Assembly: GCF_013372265.1 (NCBI RefSeq)
Contig: NZ_CP054051.1
Coordinates: 372,001-436,000 of the forward strand
Direction: 5' to 3'
Origin: Aliarcobacter cibarius
GTDB lineage: Bacteria; Campylobacterota; Campylobacteria; Campylobacterales; Arcobacteraceae
Length of the DNA: 64,000 bases
Position 1 is the first letter of the stretch. Each line of letters begins with the position of its first letter. The notes under the pieces were generated by a model. That model did no database searches. It was not told the origin of the DNA and worked only from the letters and a program-made list of their open reading frames with translations. A program made the position numbers and the translations under genes. Positions 16,415-25,143 of this stretch are shown here, one piece after another.

Positions 16415-18748
16415 CTACTCTTTTTTAGCTTTTGTAGTTTTTTTCGTAGTAGTTGATTTTGCTGCTGTTTTTCTAGCAGGTTTTTTAGATGTTTTACTAT
16501 CTTTTTCAATAATATCTAAACACTCTTCTAAAGTTAAATTTTCAGCTTCTTTTGTTTTTGGAATTTTGAAATTTTTTCTACCTTGTTTTATATAAGCACC
16601 ATAAGTACCATTTAAAATTTGTATTTTTTCTTTAGCAAACTCTTTAATTAAAGCTTTACTTTTTGCCTCATCTATTTCACTGATAATCTCTTTTGCTCTT
16701 GTTTCATCTACCGTGTATGGGTCATCAGTTTTTAGTGAATAGTATTTTGATTTTACTTGTAAATATGGACCAAATCTTCCAATATTTGCTTTTATTTCAT
16801 TTCCTTCATTATCAACGCCAACTACTCTAGGTAAATTAAATAAAAATAGAGCTTCATCTAGTGTTATTGAGTCCATATTTAAATTATCAGGAATTGCTAC
16901 GAATTTAGGTTTTTCTTCATCATCTTTTGTTCCAATTTGAACAAATGGTCCAAATCTTCCAACTCTTGCACTTACAGGTTTTCCAGATTTTGGATCAATT
17001 CCTAATTCTCTTACTTGAGAGTAGTCAGATTTACTAATGTTTTCTTCTTTATCTTTTATAGTCTCTTTAAAGTCTCCATAAAAATTTTTCATTACATCAA
17101 CCCAAGCTTTTTTACCTTCTGCGATGTCATCAAATTGTTCTTCAATTTTTGCAGTAAATCCTAAATCAATAATATTTGAGAAGTGATCAGTTAAAAAACT
17201 ATTTACAATCTCTCCCGTTTGAGTTGGAGCTAGCTTTTTATCTTCTGTTTTTACAACATACTCTCTTGCTTGAATAGTTGAAATTGTAGGAGCATAAGTT
17301 GAAGGTCTTCCGATTCCCTCACTTTCAAGTTTTTTTACCAAAGAAGCTTCAGTATATCTTGAAGGTGGTTTTGTGAAATTTTGTTCACTTGATAAATTTC
17401 CTAATTCTAAAATTGTTCCAACTTTTATATTTGGAAGGATTTTCTCAGTGCTATCAAGTGCAGCTTCTGGATTATCACTTCCTTCTGTATAAGCTTTCAT
17501 AAATCCGGCAAAAATAATTCTTTGACCTTTTGTTTGAAATTCAAACTCTTTATTTTTTCCAGCTTCTATTTTATATGTTGTATTTGCAATTTTAGCTTGA
17601 GCCATTTGAGTTGCAATTGTTCTTTTCCAAATTAAACTATAAAGTCTGTATTGAGAAGGATCTAAATAATCTTTAACCATAGTTGGTTTTAGACTCATAT
17701 CAACTGGTCTTATTGCTTCGTGAGCCTCTTGAGCACCTTTTGCAGTTGATTTAAAACTTCTTGGTTTTGTTAAAGAGTAATCTTTTCCATACTCCTCTTC
17801 AATAACTTTTTTAGCTGCAGTTGTAGCAACTGTTGATAAGTTTAAAGAGTCAGTTCTCATATAAGTGATTAAACCACCTGTATGATTTGGAATATTTGCT
17901 GTATTTCCTTCATATAGTTGTTGTGCTATCATCATTGTTTGAGCAACACTAAGACCAAGTTTTCTAGATGCCTCTTGCTGAAGAGTTGAAGTTGTAAATG
18001 GAGCAGCAGGATTCCTTAGACTATCTTTTTCTTCAATGTCTACTAAAGTAAAATTTCCACTATTTAAAGAAGCTTCAATTTCTCTAGCCTCTTTTTCATT
18101 TCTAACTTTGATGTTTTTTCCATCTTTTTTTGCTAATTCACTAGATAACTCTGGATTTATAAAATCAGCTTTTATTCTCCAATACTCTTCTGGAACAAAG
18201 GCTCTAATTTCATTTTCTCTATCTACTATTATTTTTACAGCAACACTTTGAACACGTCCTGCACTAAGACCATATCTTACTTTTTTCCATAAAAGTGGTG
18301 AAAGTTCATATCCAACTGCTCTATCTAAAATTCTTCTTGCTTGTTGAGCATCTACTAGATTTTGGTCAACATCTCTTGGATTTTCTAATGCTTTAAGTAT
18401 TGCATCTTTTGTAATTTCGTGAAAAACTATTCTTTTTATTGGATTTTTTTCAATTTTTAGAGCAGGAATTAAATGCCATGCAATAGCTTCTCCCTCTCTA
18501 TCTTCATCGGCTGCTAGGTATATAGTTGTATCTTTCGAGATTTGTTTTTTTAAATCAGCTATGACCTTTTTTTTGTCTGTACTCACTTGATAATTTGGTT
18601 TGAAATTATCTTCAGGGTCAAAGCCTAAAGTTGATTTTGGTAAATCTCTTACGTGTCCCATAGAAGCCATAACTACATAATCAGAACCTAAGAATTTTGA
18701 TATTGTTTTGGCTTTCGCTGGAGATTCCACTATTACTAAATTTTTCAC
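16415..18748 (-). CDS. topA: DNA topoisomerase I (type IA)
   Basis: 777 aa. The start is GTG (KNLVIVESPAKAKTI). The TOPRIM domain occupies about residues 1-130 (DEDREGEAIAWHL with the metal acidic residues), and the nicking-joining tyrosine is in GGLITYMRTDSLNLS near residue 300. The C-terminus has TopA repeats (GFGPFVQ-type: VGRFGPFVQIG, IGRFGPYLQV, GTYGAYIKQG) and a Lys-rich tail, and I see no Cys4 zinc ribbons. The enzyme relaxes negative supercoils. A possible minus-strand -10 (TAGAAT at 18784-18789) lies upstream. Confidence 0.97.
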   Translation of the reverse strand: MKNLVIVESPAKAKTISKFLGSDYVVMASMGHVRDLPKSTLGFDPEDNFKPNYQVSTDKKKVIADLKKQISKDTTIYLAADEDREGEAIAWHLIPALKIEKNPIKRIVFHEITKDAILKALENPRDVDQNLVDAQQARRILDRAVGYELSPLLWKKVRYGLSAGRVQSVAVKIIVDRENEIRAFVPEEYWRIKADFINPELSSELAKKDGKNIKVRNEKEAREIEASLNSGNFTLVDIEEKDSLRNPAAPFTTSTLQQEASRKLGLSVAQTMMIAQQLYEGNTANIPNHTGGLITYMRTDSLNLSTVATTAAKKVIEEEYGKDYSLTKPRSFKSTAKGAQEAHEAIRPVDMSLKPTMVKDYLDPSQYRLYSLIWKRTIATQMAQAKIANTTYKIEAGKNKEFEFQTKGQRIIFAGFMKAYTEGSDNPEAALDSTEKILPNIKVGTILELGNLSSEQNFTKPPSRYTEASLVKKLESEGIGRPSTYAPTISTIQAREYVVKTEDKKLAPTQTGEIVNSFLTDHFSNIIDLGFTAKIEEQFDDIAEGKKAWVDVMKNFYGDFKETIKDKEENISKSDYSQVRELGIDPKSGKPVSARVGRFGPFVQIGTKDDEEKPKFVAIPDNLNMDSITLDEALFLFNLPRVVGVDNEGNEIKANIGRFGPYLQVKSKYYSLKTDDPYTVDETRAKEIISEIDEAKSKALIKEFAKEKIQILNGTYGAYIKQGRKNFKIPKTKEAENLTLEECLDIIEKDSKTSKKPARKTAAKSTTTKKTTKAKKE

Positions 18749-18822
18749 TGATACTACCTTCTAACCTTTTTTTAAGAGTTTGCATTCTAACATAATTTTA
18801 TTAAAGAGATAAAAAAATTATT

Positions 18823-19602
18823 TTATTTGAATATAATAATTTCTTCTTCTAAATCTATATTGAATTCTTCTTTTACTTTTTTCTTTGCTAAATCAATTAG
18901 ATGTATCGCATCTTCGAAAGTACCATTTCCATGGTTTACTAAAAAATTTGCATGAGTATTTGAAAACTCCATATCACCAATTCTGTGACCTTTTAATCCA
19001 ACTGCTTCTATTAATCTTCCAGCAAAATCACCTTTTGGATTTTTAAAGCAACTTCCAGCACTAGCAATTTGTGGTTGATTATCTCTCATTTTTACAAATT
19101 CATTTTGCATATCTTTGCTAAAACCTTTTTCAATATGAAAAACAGCTTCAAAAATGATTGAATCAATATTTGTGTGTCTATAAGAAAAATCCAAATCTTT
19201 TTTTTCAATATAGCCATCTTTTGTTTTAATACTATGTAAATAGTTAAAAATTTCCCAAGATTTTAATCCAGCATTCATTTTAACTAGCCCACCAATATTT
19301 CCAGGAAGTTTTGCTAGGAATTCTAAATTTGCTATGTCATTTTTTCTAGTATAAGTTAGAAGTTTTCCACTACTTGTTGCGCAACCAACATATAAAAGAC
19401 CATTTTCTTCTTTTATATAATCAAAGCTTTCACCTAAAATAGCAAATTTTTTTTTACAATTTGAAGATATTAATAAGTTATTGGCTCTTCCTATTATTTG
19501 GAAATCTTTAAAATCGCCTATTTCATCTATTATAAAAACATTTTTTATTGGACCTATGTGAATAGATGAGTATCTTTTAAAGTCAACTGTTTTGTAATTC
19601 AT
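18823..19602 (-). CDS. murB: UDP-N-acetylenolpyruvoylglucosamine reductase
   Basis: 259 aa, the short MurB form seen in Campylobacterota. FAD-binding features include LAKLPGNIGGLVKMNAG near residue 95, and SAGSCFKNPKGDFAGRLIEAVGLKG near residue 180 contains the proton-donating Ser. NTHANFLVN and the final Glu-rich strand EEEIIIF close the active site. It reduces enolpyruvyl-UDP-GlcNAc to UDP-MurNAc with NADPH. It overlaps mqnD by 4 bases. Confidence 0.95.
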   Translation of the reverse strand: MNYKTVDFKRYSSIHIGPIKNVFIIDEIGDFKDFQIIGRANNLLISSNCKKKFAILGESFDYIKEENGLLYVGCATSSGKLLTYTRKNDIANLEFLAKLPGNIGGLVKMNAGLKSWEIFNYLHSIKTKDGYIEKKDLDFSYRHTNIDSIIFEAVFHIEKGFSKDMQNEFVKMRDNQPQIASAGSCFKNPKGDFAGRLIEAVGLKGHRIGDMEFSNTHANFLVNHGNGTFEDAIHLIDLAKKKVKEEFNIDLEEEIIIFK

Positions 19603-20465
19603 CTAGCTCTTAACTCTTCATAATTTTCAGGAATTAAAAAATCTTCTGATTTAATTAAATTTTGATAATGTCCATGTTTATAACCTAATTCAAATAATTT
19701 ATCTATTGCTTTATATTGAATTTCACTCAGTTTTACAGAATTATCATTTGCATAAAGGTCTAAATATTTATCTAAAGTTGATGCATCAACTCTAATTAAA
19801 CCTTTTTCAAGTAGCATAGGTGCTAAAGTTTTTCTATTTTTATTTGCAACATCAACAGCTTTTATTAAAGCTTTTTCATATTTTATTGCATCATGAAGTG
19901 GAATTGAACGACGAAGACACATTCCTCCAAGTGGAAGTGGTAACTTTTCACCATCGCATAGACCTACCCAAATATCCCAAATCTCTTTTTCAACCTCTAA
20001 TTCATTACTATAAGTTAAAATAGATTCATGAATTAAAACTCCAGCATCAACAACACCATCAATTACAGCTTTTTCAATATCTAAGAAATTCATATAAGTA
20101 ATTCTTGCATCAGGATATGCGATTTTAAAAAGTAAGGCGTTTGTAGTGAATTCTCCACTTAAAGCTACTTTGAAATTTCTTTTTAGAGTACTATTTTTTC
20201 TTTTAATTAGTTTTGGACCATAGCCTTCACCAAATGAAACAGCAGTTTTTAGTAGAGCATAATCATCTTTTACAAAAGGGTATAAGGCAAATGAGATTGC
20301 ACAAATGTCATAAATACCTTTTAAAGTAGCTTGATTTAGTGTCTCTATATCAGCAGCGATATTTTCAAATTTAGTTTCATTTATATCTATCCAACCAAAT
20401 TTTATAGCGTAATACATAAAAATATCATCAGCATCTGGTGAGTGAGCAACACTAATTTTTTTCAA
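19599..20465 (-). CDS. mqnD: 1,4-dihydroxy-6-naphthoate synthase (futalosine pathway)
   Basis: 288 aa, start TTG with AAAGGA 8 bases upstream. The N-terminus ISVAHSPDADDIFMYYAI matches the SPD.DD.FM signature of MqnD, and GEGYGPKLI near residue 85 and VGLCDGEKLPLPLGG near 165-180 fit the family. MqnD converts cyclic dehypoxanthinyl futalosine to 1,4-dihydroxy-6-naphthoate in menaquinone synthesis, the quinone used by the nuo complex encoded nearby. MqnA is a related fold, but the SPDADD start favours MqnD. Confidence 0.85.
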   Translation of the reverse strand: MKKISVAHSPDADDIFMYYAIKFGWIDINETKFENIAADIETLNQATLKGIYDICAISFALYPFVKDDYALLKTAVSFGEGYGPKLIKRKNSTLKRNFKVALSGEFTTNALLFKIAYPDARITYMNFLDIEKAVIDGVVDAGVLIHESILTYSNELEVEKEIWDIWVGLCDGEKLPLPLGGMCLRRSIPLHDAIKYEKALIKAVDVANKNRKTLAPMLLEKGLIRVDASTLDKYLDLYANDNSVKLSEIQYKAIDKLFELGYKHGHYQNLIKSEDFLIPENYEELRAR

Positions 20466-20493
20466 TTCTTATCCTTTAAATTTTCTTGTGAGG

Positions 20494-20499
20494 ATTGTA
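20494..20499 (-). promoter_or_regulatory. putative -10 box for mqnD
   Basis: TACAAT on the minus strand, 29 bases before the mqnD TTG and just beyond the rpsU terminator, so mqnD-murB-topA need a start near here. Confidence 0.4.
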
Positions 20500-20520
20500 T
20501 CAAGATTGGCTTTAAAATAA

Positions 20521-20552
20521 AAAAAGCCCAAACCAAAAGGTCTGGGCTTTTT
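20521..20552 (-). terminator. rho-independent terminator of rpsU
   Basis: Arms AGCCCAAACC (20525-20534, starting within an A run) and GGTCTGGGCT (20539-20548) pair with one mismatch around an AAAA loop. The flanking A and T runs allow a U tail on either strand; the minus-strand copy would end the rpsU transcript. Confidence 0.8.
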
Positions 20553-20571
20553 TGTTTGGAAATAACAAATC

Positions 20572-20784
20572 TTATAATCTTGACTCGTATCTTCTTAACA
20601 TGTATAGTTTTTTTAACATTTTCTTTCTAGCAGAAATTTTTTGTTTTTTTCTGATTTCAGTCATTGGTTCAAAATATCTTCTAGCTCTTGCTTCAGTAAC
20701 GATTAGGTTTCTGTCGCATTGTTTTTTAAATCTTCTATACGCTTCGTCAAAAGATTCGTTATCTTTAACTTTAATGCCTGGCAC
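20572..20784 (-). CDS. rpsU: 30S ribosomal protein S21
   Basis: 70 aa from a GTG at 20782-20784 ([20 protein letters not shown]). A second GTG three codons upstream is in frame, but S21 proteins begin with PGIKV, and GAGGG lies 8 bases before the chosen start. The Arg/Lys-rich middle and tail ([38 protein letters not shown]) are typical. It is monocistronic, with its own -10 and terminator. Confidence 0.95.
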   Translation of the reverse strand: MPGIKVKDNESFDEAYRRFKKQCDRNLIVTEARARRYFEPMTEIRKKQKISARKKMLKKLYMLRRYESRL

Positions 20785-20820
20785 TAAAATCACCCTCTTT
20801 CTTTTAAAATTTAGGATCGG

Positions 20821-20826
20821 ATTATA
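20821..20826 (-). promoter_or_regulatory. -10 box of rpsU
   Basis: TATAAT on the minus strand, 37 bases before the rpsU GTG, within AT-rich sequence shared with the divergent moaC. Confidence 0.5.
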
Positions 20827-20899
20827 TTTAAACTATTCTTAATATCTATTTAACCTACATTTATATAGAATAAAATATAAATTTTAGTAAGGATAAGCT

Positions 20900-21370
20900 T
20901 TGAATTTAACACATCTTGATAATAATAATAGACCTAAAATGGTTGATGTTTCAGATAAAAATGATACAAAAAGAGTTGCTGTTGCAAGTGGTAAAATTAC
21001 AATGAGTAAAGAGGCTTATGAAGCTATTATAGGGAATATTGTGAAGAAAGGACCGGTTCTTCAGACTGCAGTTATTGCTGCTATTATGGGAACAAAAAAA
21101 ACTAGTGATTTAATTCCAATGTGTCATCCTTTGTTATTGACTGGAATTAATTGCGAAATTGAAGAGATTTCTTCTGAATACAGTTTTAAACTTTTTGTAA
21201 CAGCTAAATTAAATGGTCAAACTGGAGTTGAAATGGAAGCATTAACTGGTGTTAGCGTTGGACTTCTTACAATTTATGATATGGTGAAAGCTATTGATAA
21301 ATCAATGGTTATTTCAAATATACAACTTGAAGAAAAAAGTGGTGGTAAAAGTGGAGATTTTAAAAGATGA
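20900..21370 (+). CDS. moaC: cyclic pyranopterin monophosphate synthase
   Basis: 156 aa, start TTG after a GTAAGGA ribosome site. Conserved blocks: [43 protein letters not shown] and [20 protein letters not shown] with the catalytic KAIDKSM. MoaC makes cPMP from the MoaA product in molybdenum-cofactor synthesis. It overlaps the DUF493 gene by 4 bases. Confidence 0.95.
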   Translation: MNLTHLDNNNRPKMVDVSDKNDTKRVAVASGKITMSKEAYEAIIGNIVKKGPVLQTAVIAAIMGTKKTSDLIPMCHPLLLTGINCEIEEISSEYSFKLFVTAKLNGQTGVEMEALTGVSVGLLTIYDMVKAIDKSMVISNIQLEEKSGGKSGDFKR

Positions 21371-21630
21371 TAGATTTAAGTGATAAAAAATTAGAGTTAA
21401 ATTATCCTTGTTCTTGGGAATATAAACTTGTAGTTTTAGAGACTTGTAATATTAAAAAATGTGTAAAAGAAGTGATTTATGAAAGAGAATATTCAATAAA
21501 TCCTTCAAAAACAAGTGCAAAAGGAAAATTCAAAAGTTACAATCTAAAACTTCTTGTTCACAATGATGATGATAGAACAGAACTTTTTAGACTTTTAGGA
21601 GAACATGAAGAGATAAAAATGGTTTTATAA
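21367..21630 (+). CDS. DUF493 (HP0495/YbeD-like) protein
   Basis: 87 aa. The pattern ([31 protein letters not shown]-type with [18 protein letters not shown], then [15 protein letters not shown]) fits the DUF493 ferredoxin-like fold known from H. pylori HP0495 and E. coli YbeD. Its function is unknown. It is coupled to moaC by an ATGA overlap and runs tail to tail into the next gene with a 6-base overlap. Confidence 0.8.
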   Translation: MIDLSDKKLELNYPCSWEYKLVVLETCNIKKCVKEVIYEREYSINPSKTSAKGKFKSYNLKLLVHNDDDRTELFRLLGEHEEIKMVL

Positions 21631-22113
21631 ACCATATTCTTGTTTTAATTTCTTTGTAATTTCTAAAATAGATTTTGCATAAAGATAACCTGTGTCACTT
21701 CTATATGAAAAGCCTGTATTGTAGCTTGACCATATTTTAATCCAGTTATCTTTATGCACTTCTCTCCAATATTCTAACTCAATAATTGCATTTGCAGTTG
21801 CAAATCCGACATTATTCATAAGTTTTAGTGCGTAATATTTTCTATTTTGTGGAGTGTCTTTTATATACTGTCTACTTAAAACAGTTTTTATGTTTGATTG
21901 GAAAAGCCCAAAGTCATTACTTGAAAAATTAGCCATATTTTTTCCAACACTTGACTCTTTTATTGCAATGGCCATCAAAGAATATTTCATTATAGGTTCA
22001 TCTGCTAAGGATTTTATTTTATTTAAAATTACTAAATCAGTTTTTGTAAGCCCTAAAGAGTTTGCAAAACTAAAATTCAAAAATATTAAAAATAAAACTA
22101 TAAACCTTGCCAT
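21625..22113 (-). CDS. secreted lysozyme/transglycosylase-like protein
   Basis: 162 aa. A signal peptide (MARFIVLFLIFLNFSFA) leads into a helical domain with a candidate catalytic Glu in LMAIAIKESSVGK near residue 52, SSNDFGLFQSN near 65, and ALKLMNNVGFATANAII and SYNTGFSYRSDTGY further on, all in the order expected of SLT-type lysozyme folds. It would cut peptidoglycan in the periplasm. The ATG shares a base with the nuoN stop (TAATG), so it rides at the end of the nuo operon. Family assignment is moderate. Confidence 0.65.
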   Translation of the reverse strand: MARFIVLFLIFLNFSFANSLGLTKTDLVILNKIKSLADEPIMKYSLMAIAIKESSVGKNMANFSSNDFGLFQSNIKTVLSRQYIKDTPQNRKYYALKLMNNVGFATANAIIELEYWREVHKDNWIKIWSSYNTGFSYRSDTGYLYAKSILEITKKLKQEYGL

Positions 22114-23612
22114 TAAAATAGAGAATCCTTTAAATAGTGTTCAATTATACCTAAAAGTGGTTCAATTAATAATATAGAGATTATTGAAAGAATAACAACT
22201 AAAGCTATTATAGATCTTGTAACATTTGTCGCATTTTGCATAAACTCTTTTTTTGTAAATTCATCGGGATCTTTTAAAAACATTGCCCCAACAGGTCTTA
22301 AATAGTAAAAAGCTGCAATAACAGAGTTTATTACAATAATAATTGCTAATGCTATTTGGTCTGCATTTATTGCACTTCCAATTAAATACATTTTTGCCCA
22401 AAATAGTGAAAAAGGAGGAAGTCCTGCAAGAGAAAAAAGGAACATTCCAAGAATTAAAGCAGTTGCTGGAGATACTTTAACAAATCCACTAAAATGTTTA
22501 AAATGATATGGAGAAGTGTAATCTGTAAAACCTTTTCCCCTATTTATCCAAAGCATTCCAAAAGCACCCATATTTGTTATTGCAAATAGTATCCAATACA
22601 AAAATAAAGTAACCGTTGCTTGGTGTGTTGTTATTACTAATGTAGCCATTGCCATACCTGTATTTGCAATAGATGAATATGCTAGCATTCTTTTTACATC
22701 AGTTTGATGTAGAGCTATTAGATTTGGAATAGTCATTGTTAAAACCACAATAGTATAAAGCAGGGCGTTTATTATTTTGTCATCAACTTGTATGAATATT
22801 TCAAAAAATCTTAAAGCCACAATAAATACAGCCATTTTTGGAACTATCGATAAAAATCCTGCCATTACTGAAGTTGAACCTTGGTAAACATCTGGAACCC
22901 AAACATGGAATGGGAAAAGTGATAGCTTAAATCCCAAAGATACTAACATAAAACAAAATGCACTTAAAACTAAAATATAGTTTGAAAAGTTATCTTTTGT
23001 TAAAAAACCTTCAGCTGTAATAACTGTTGCAATTCCATCAAGTTCAAGTGTTCCTGTAACTGCATATAAAAGCATACTTGCAAATACAAAGCAAGCTCCA
23101 CCAATTGAACCCATTGTAAAATATTTTATACTTGCTTCTAAACTAGCCATTTTATTATGCATTGCAATTAATACATAAAGAGCTAAAGATGAACTTTCAA
23201 GTGCTATAAAAATCAAAATTAAAGAATCACTACTAACCATAAATTGGAAAGAGGCTATTACAAAAAGATATAAAGCAAAATATTCAGCCATTCTATATTC
23301 TTGGAATCTAAGTTTTGACATAGCAAAAAAAATAAATATAATAGCACTTAATATGATAATTATTTGAGCTAGTATTGATACCCCATCAAGAAGTATTAAA
23401 TCAAACATACCCCTTTTGTCTGCGTTATATGCAATTAGTGTAAATAAATCAAAAACTAAAAATAGAACAACTAAAAATACATATAAAGATTTATGTTTAT
23501 TTTTATTAAAAATATCAGTTAAAATAATACTCAATGCACCAATAATAGCTATTGCCATAGGAGCAATAGAGTTTAAATTTAAAGAGTCTAAACTAATATT
23601 AATTTCACTCAT
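22113..23612 (-). CDS. nuoN: NADH-quinone oxidoreductase-type complex I subunit N
   Basis: 499 aa, about 14 membrane spans. It is an antiporter-like proton-pumping subunit; conserved Lys/Glu-bearing helices include FKLSLFPFHVWVPDVYQGS and the family signature around LLAYSSIANTG (MLAYSSIANTGMAMA). It overlaps nuoM by 8 bases and is the last nuo subunit. Confidence 0.95.
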   Translation of the reverse strand: MSEINISLDSLNLNSIAPMAIAIIGALSIILTDIFNKNKHKSLYVFLVVLFLVFDLFTLIAYNADKRGMFDLILLDGVSILAQIIIILSAIIFIFFAMSKLRFQEYRMAEYFALYLFVIASFQFMVSSDSLILIFIALESSSLALYVLIAMHNKMASLEASIKYFTMGSIGGACFVFASMLLYAVTGTLELDGIATVITAEGFLTKDNFSNYILVLSAFCFMLVSLGFKLSLFPFHVWVPDVYQGSTSVMAGFLSIVPKMAVFIVALRFFEIFIQVDDKIINALLYTIVVLTMTIPNLIALHQTDVKRMLAYSSIANTGMAMATLVITTHQATVTLFLYWILFAITNMGAFGMLWINRGKGFTDYTSPYHFKHFSGFVKVSPATALILGMFLFSLAGLPPFSLFWAKMYLIGSAINADQIALAIIIVINSVIAAFYYLRPVGAMFLKDPDEFTKKEFMQNATNVTRSIIALVVILSIISILLIEPLLGIIEHYLKDSLF

Positions 23613-25134
23613 TTAAAGCTCCTTTTATAGAGTTTAGTTCATTTAATTTATCTTTTGTCTCAATTTTTATAGCTTTACTCTCCATAATTTGTAGGTGATT
23701 TGTAACTGAAACATTTAATGGGTCTAGAATTATTTTTGGATAAATTCCTAAAAAGATAATCAAAATAACTAAAGAGCCTAATGCTACAAGTTCTCTTCCA
23801 TAAATATCTTTTAGACTCATATTTATAATTTTTAATCTTCCAAAAAATGATTGTTTATACATATTTAGCATATAAACTGCACTTAAAACTATTGTTAAAA
23901 CTGCAATTGATGCTAGAATAGGAGAGTATTTGAAAAATCCTAAAAGTGATAAAAATTCTCCTACAAATCCAACTGTTAAAGGAAGGCCAATAGATGCCAT
24001 AAGAACAATTAAGTAAAGTGTTGCAAATAAAGGCATATTAGAAGCTAAACCACCAAATTTTTTGATTAGTTTTGTCCCAGTTCTATCATATAAAAGTCCA
24101 ACACACATAAATAAAGCTCCAGATACAATACCATGTCCAATCATTAGAAAAACAGCTCCAGAAACCCCTTCAACATTTAAAGCAAATACTCCAATTGTAA
24201 TAATTCCCATATGTGAAATTGATGAATACGCAATTAGTTGTTTCATATCTTCTTGAGCATAAGCTATCATCGCAGTGTAGATTATTGCAATTATTCCTAA
24301 TGTTGCTAGTAAAGGAACAAAATATACACTAGCATCAGGGAAAAGTCCTAAAGAAAATCTAATAAATCCATAAGTTTCCATTTTTAATAAAATTGCCGCT
24401 AAAACAATTGAACCAATTGTTGGTGCTTGTCCATGAGCTAAAGGTAGCCACGTATGAAATGGAAACATTGGCATTTTTACAGCAAATCCAAAGAAAAAAG
24501 CTATAAAAAGCCAAAGTTGTAAATCAAAAGGTAAGTTTATATTCATCCAATCATATAAAGCAAAGCTCCAAACACCAGTTGCTTGATAGTAAACATAACC
24601 AAAGTATAGTATTCCTACAAGCATTATTAGTGAACCTGTAAATGTATATAAAAAGAATTTTACGGCTGCATAAAGTCTTTTGTTGTAACCCCAAAACCCA
24701 ATAATATAAAACATTGGAATAATAGTAAGTTCCCAAAATATATAAAATAAGATGACGTCAAATGCTGCAAAAACTCCAACCATTGTCATCTCTAAAAATA
24801 ACATAGTAATGATGAGGTTTTTTACATCTCTTTTTTCAGTCAAGCCAATAACAGCAATCATCGTCATAAATGTAATCATAATTATTAAAAATAAAGAGAT
24901 TCCATCGACTCCTATTAAATAGTTAATTCCATAAGAGCTAATTATTGGGATATTTACCATAAATTGAACATCAGCACTATTTACATCAAAGTTGTAATAT
25001 AAAATCATAGATAAAACAAACTCAACAAAAGTAACCACTATTGCAAATTGTCTCATAGAGTCTTTATCTATTAAAAATCCTAAAATGGCTGCGACTGCTG
25101 GAAAAAATATAAGCATTGTTAAAATATGTTCCAT
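23605..25134 (-). CDS. nuoM: complex I subunit M
   Basis: 509 aa, about 14 membrane spans. Antiporter-like subunit with the motifs FEMTMVGVFAAFDVILFYIFWE-type (LEMTMVGVFAAFDVILFYIF), VKMPMFPFHTWLPLAHGQAP and LIAYSSISHMG. It is one of the three proton channels of the membrane arm. It lies 9 bases after nuoL. Confidence 0.96.
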   Translation of the reverse strand: MEHILTMLIFFPAVAAILGFLIDKDSMRQFAIVVTFVEFVLSMILYYNFDVNSADVQFMVNIPIISSYGINYLIGVDGISLFLIIMITFMTMIAVIGLTEKRDVKNLIITMLFLEMTMVGVFAAFDVILFYIFWELTIIPMFYIIGFWGYNKRLYAAVKFFLYTFTGSLIMLVGILYFGYVYYQATGVWSFALYDWMNINLPFDLQLWLFIAFFFGFAVKMPMFPFHTWLPLAHGQAPTIGSIVLAAILLKMETYGFIRFSLGLFPDASVYFVPLLATLGIIAIIYTAMIAYAQEDMKQLIAYSSISHMGIITIGVFALNVEGVSGAVFLMIGHGIVSGALFMCVGLLYDRTGTKLIKKFGGLASNMPLFATLYLIVLMASIGLPLTVGFVGEFLSLLGFFKYSPILASIAVLTIVLSAVYMLNMYKQSFFGRLKIINMSLKDIYGRELVALGSLVILIIFLGIYPKIILDPLNVSVTNHLQIMESKAIKIETKDKLNELNSIKGALNE

Positions 25135-25143
25135 AAAAAACCT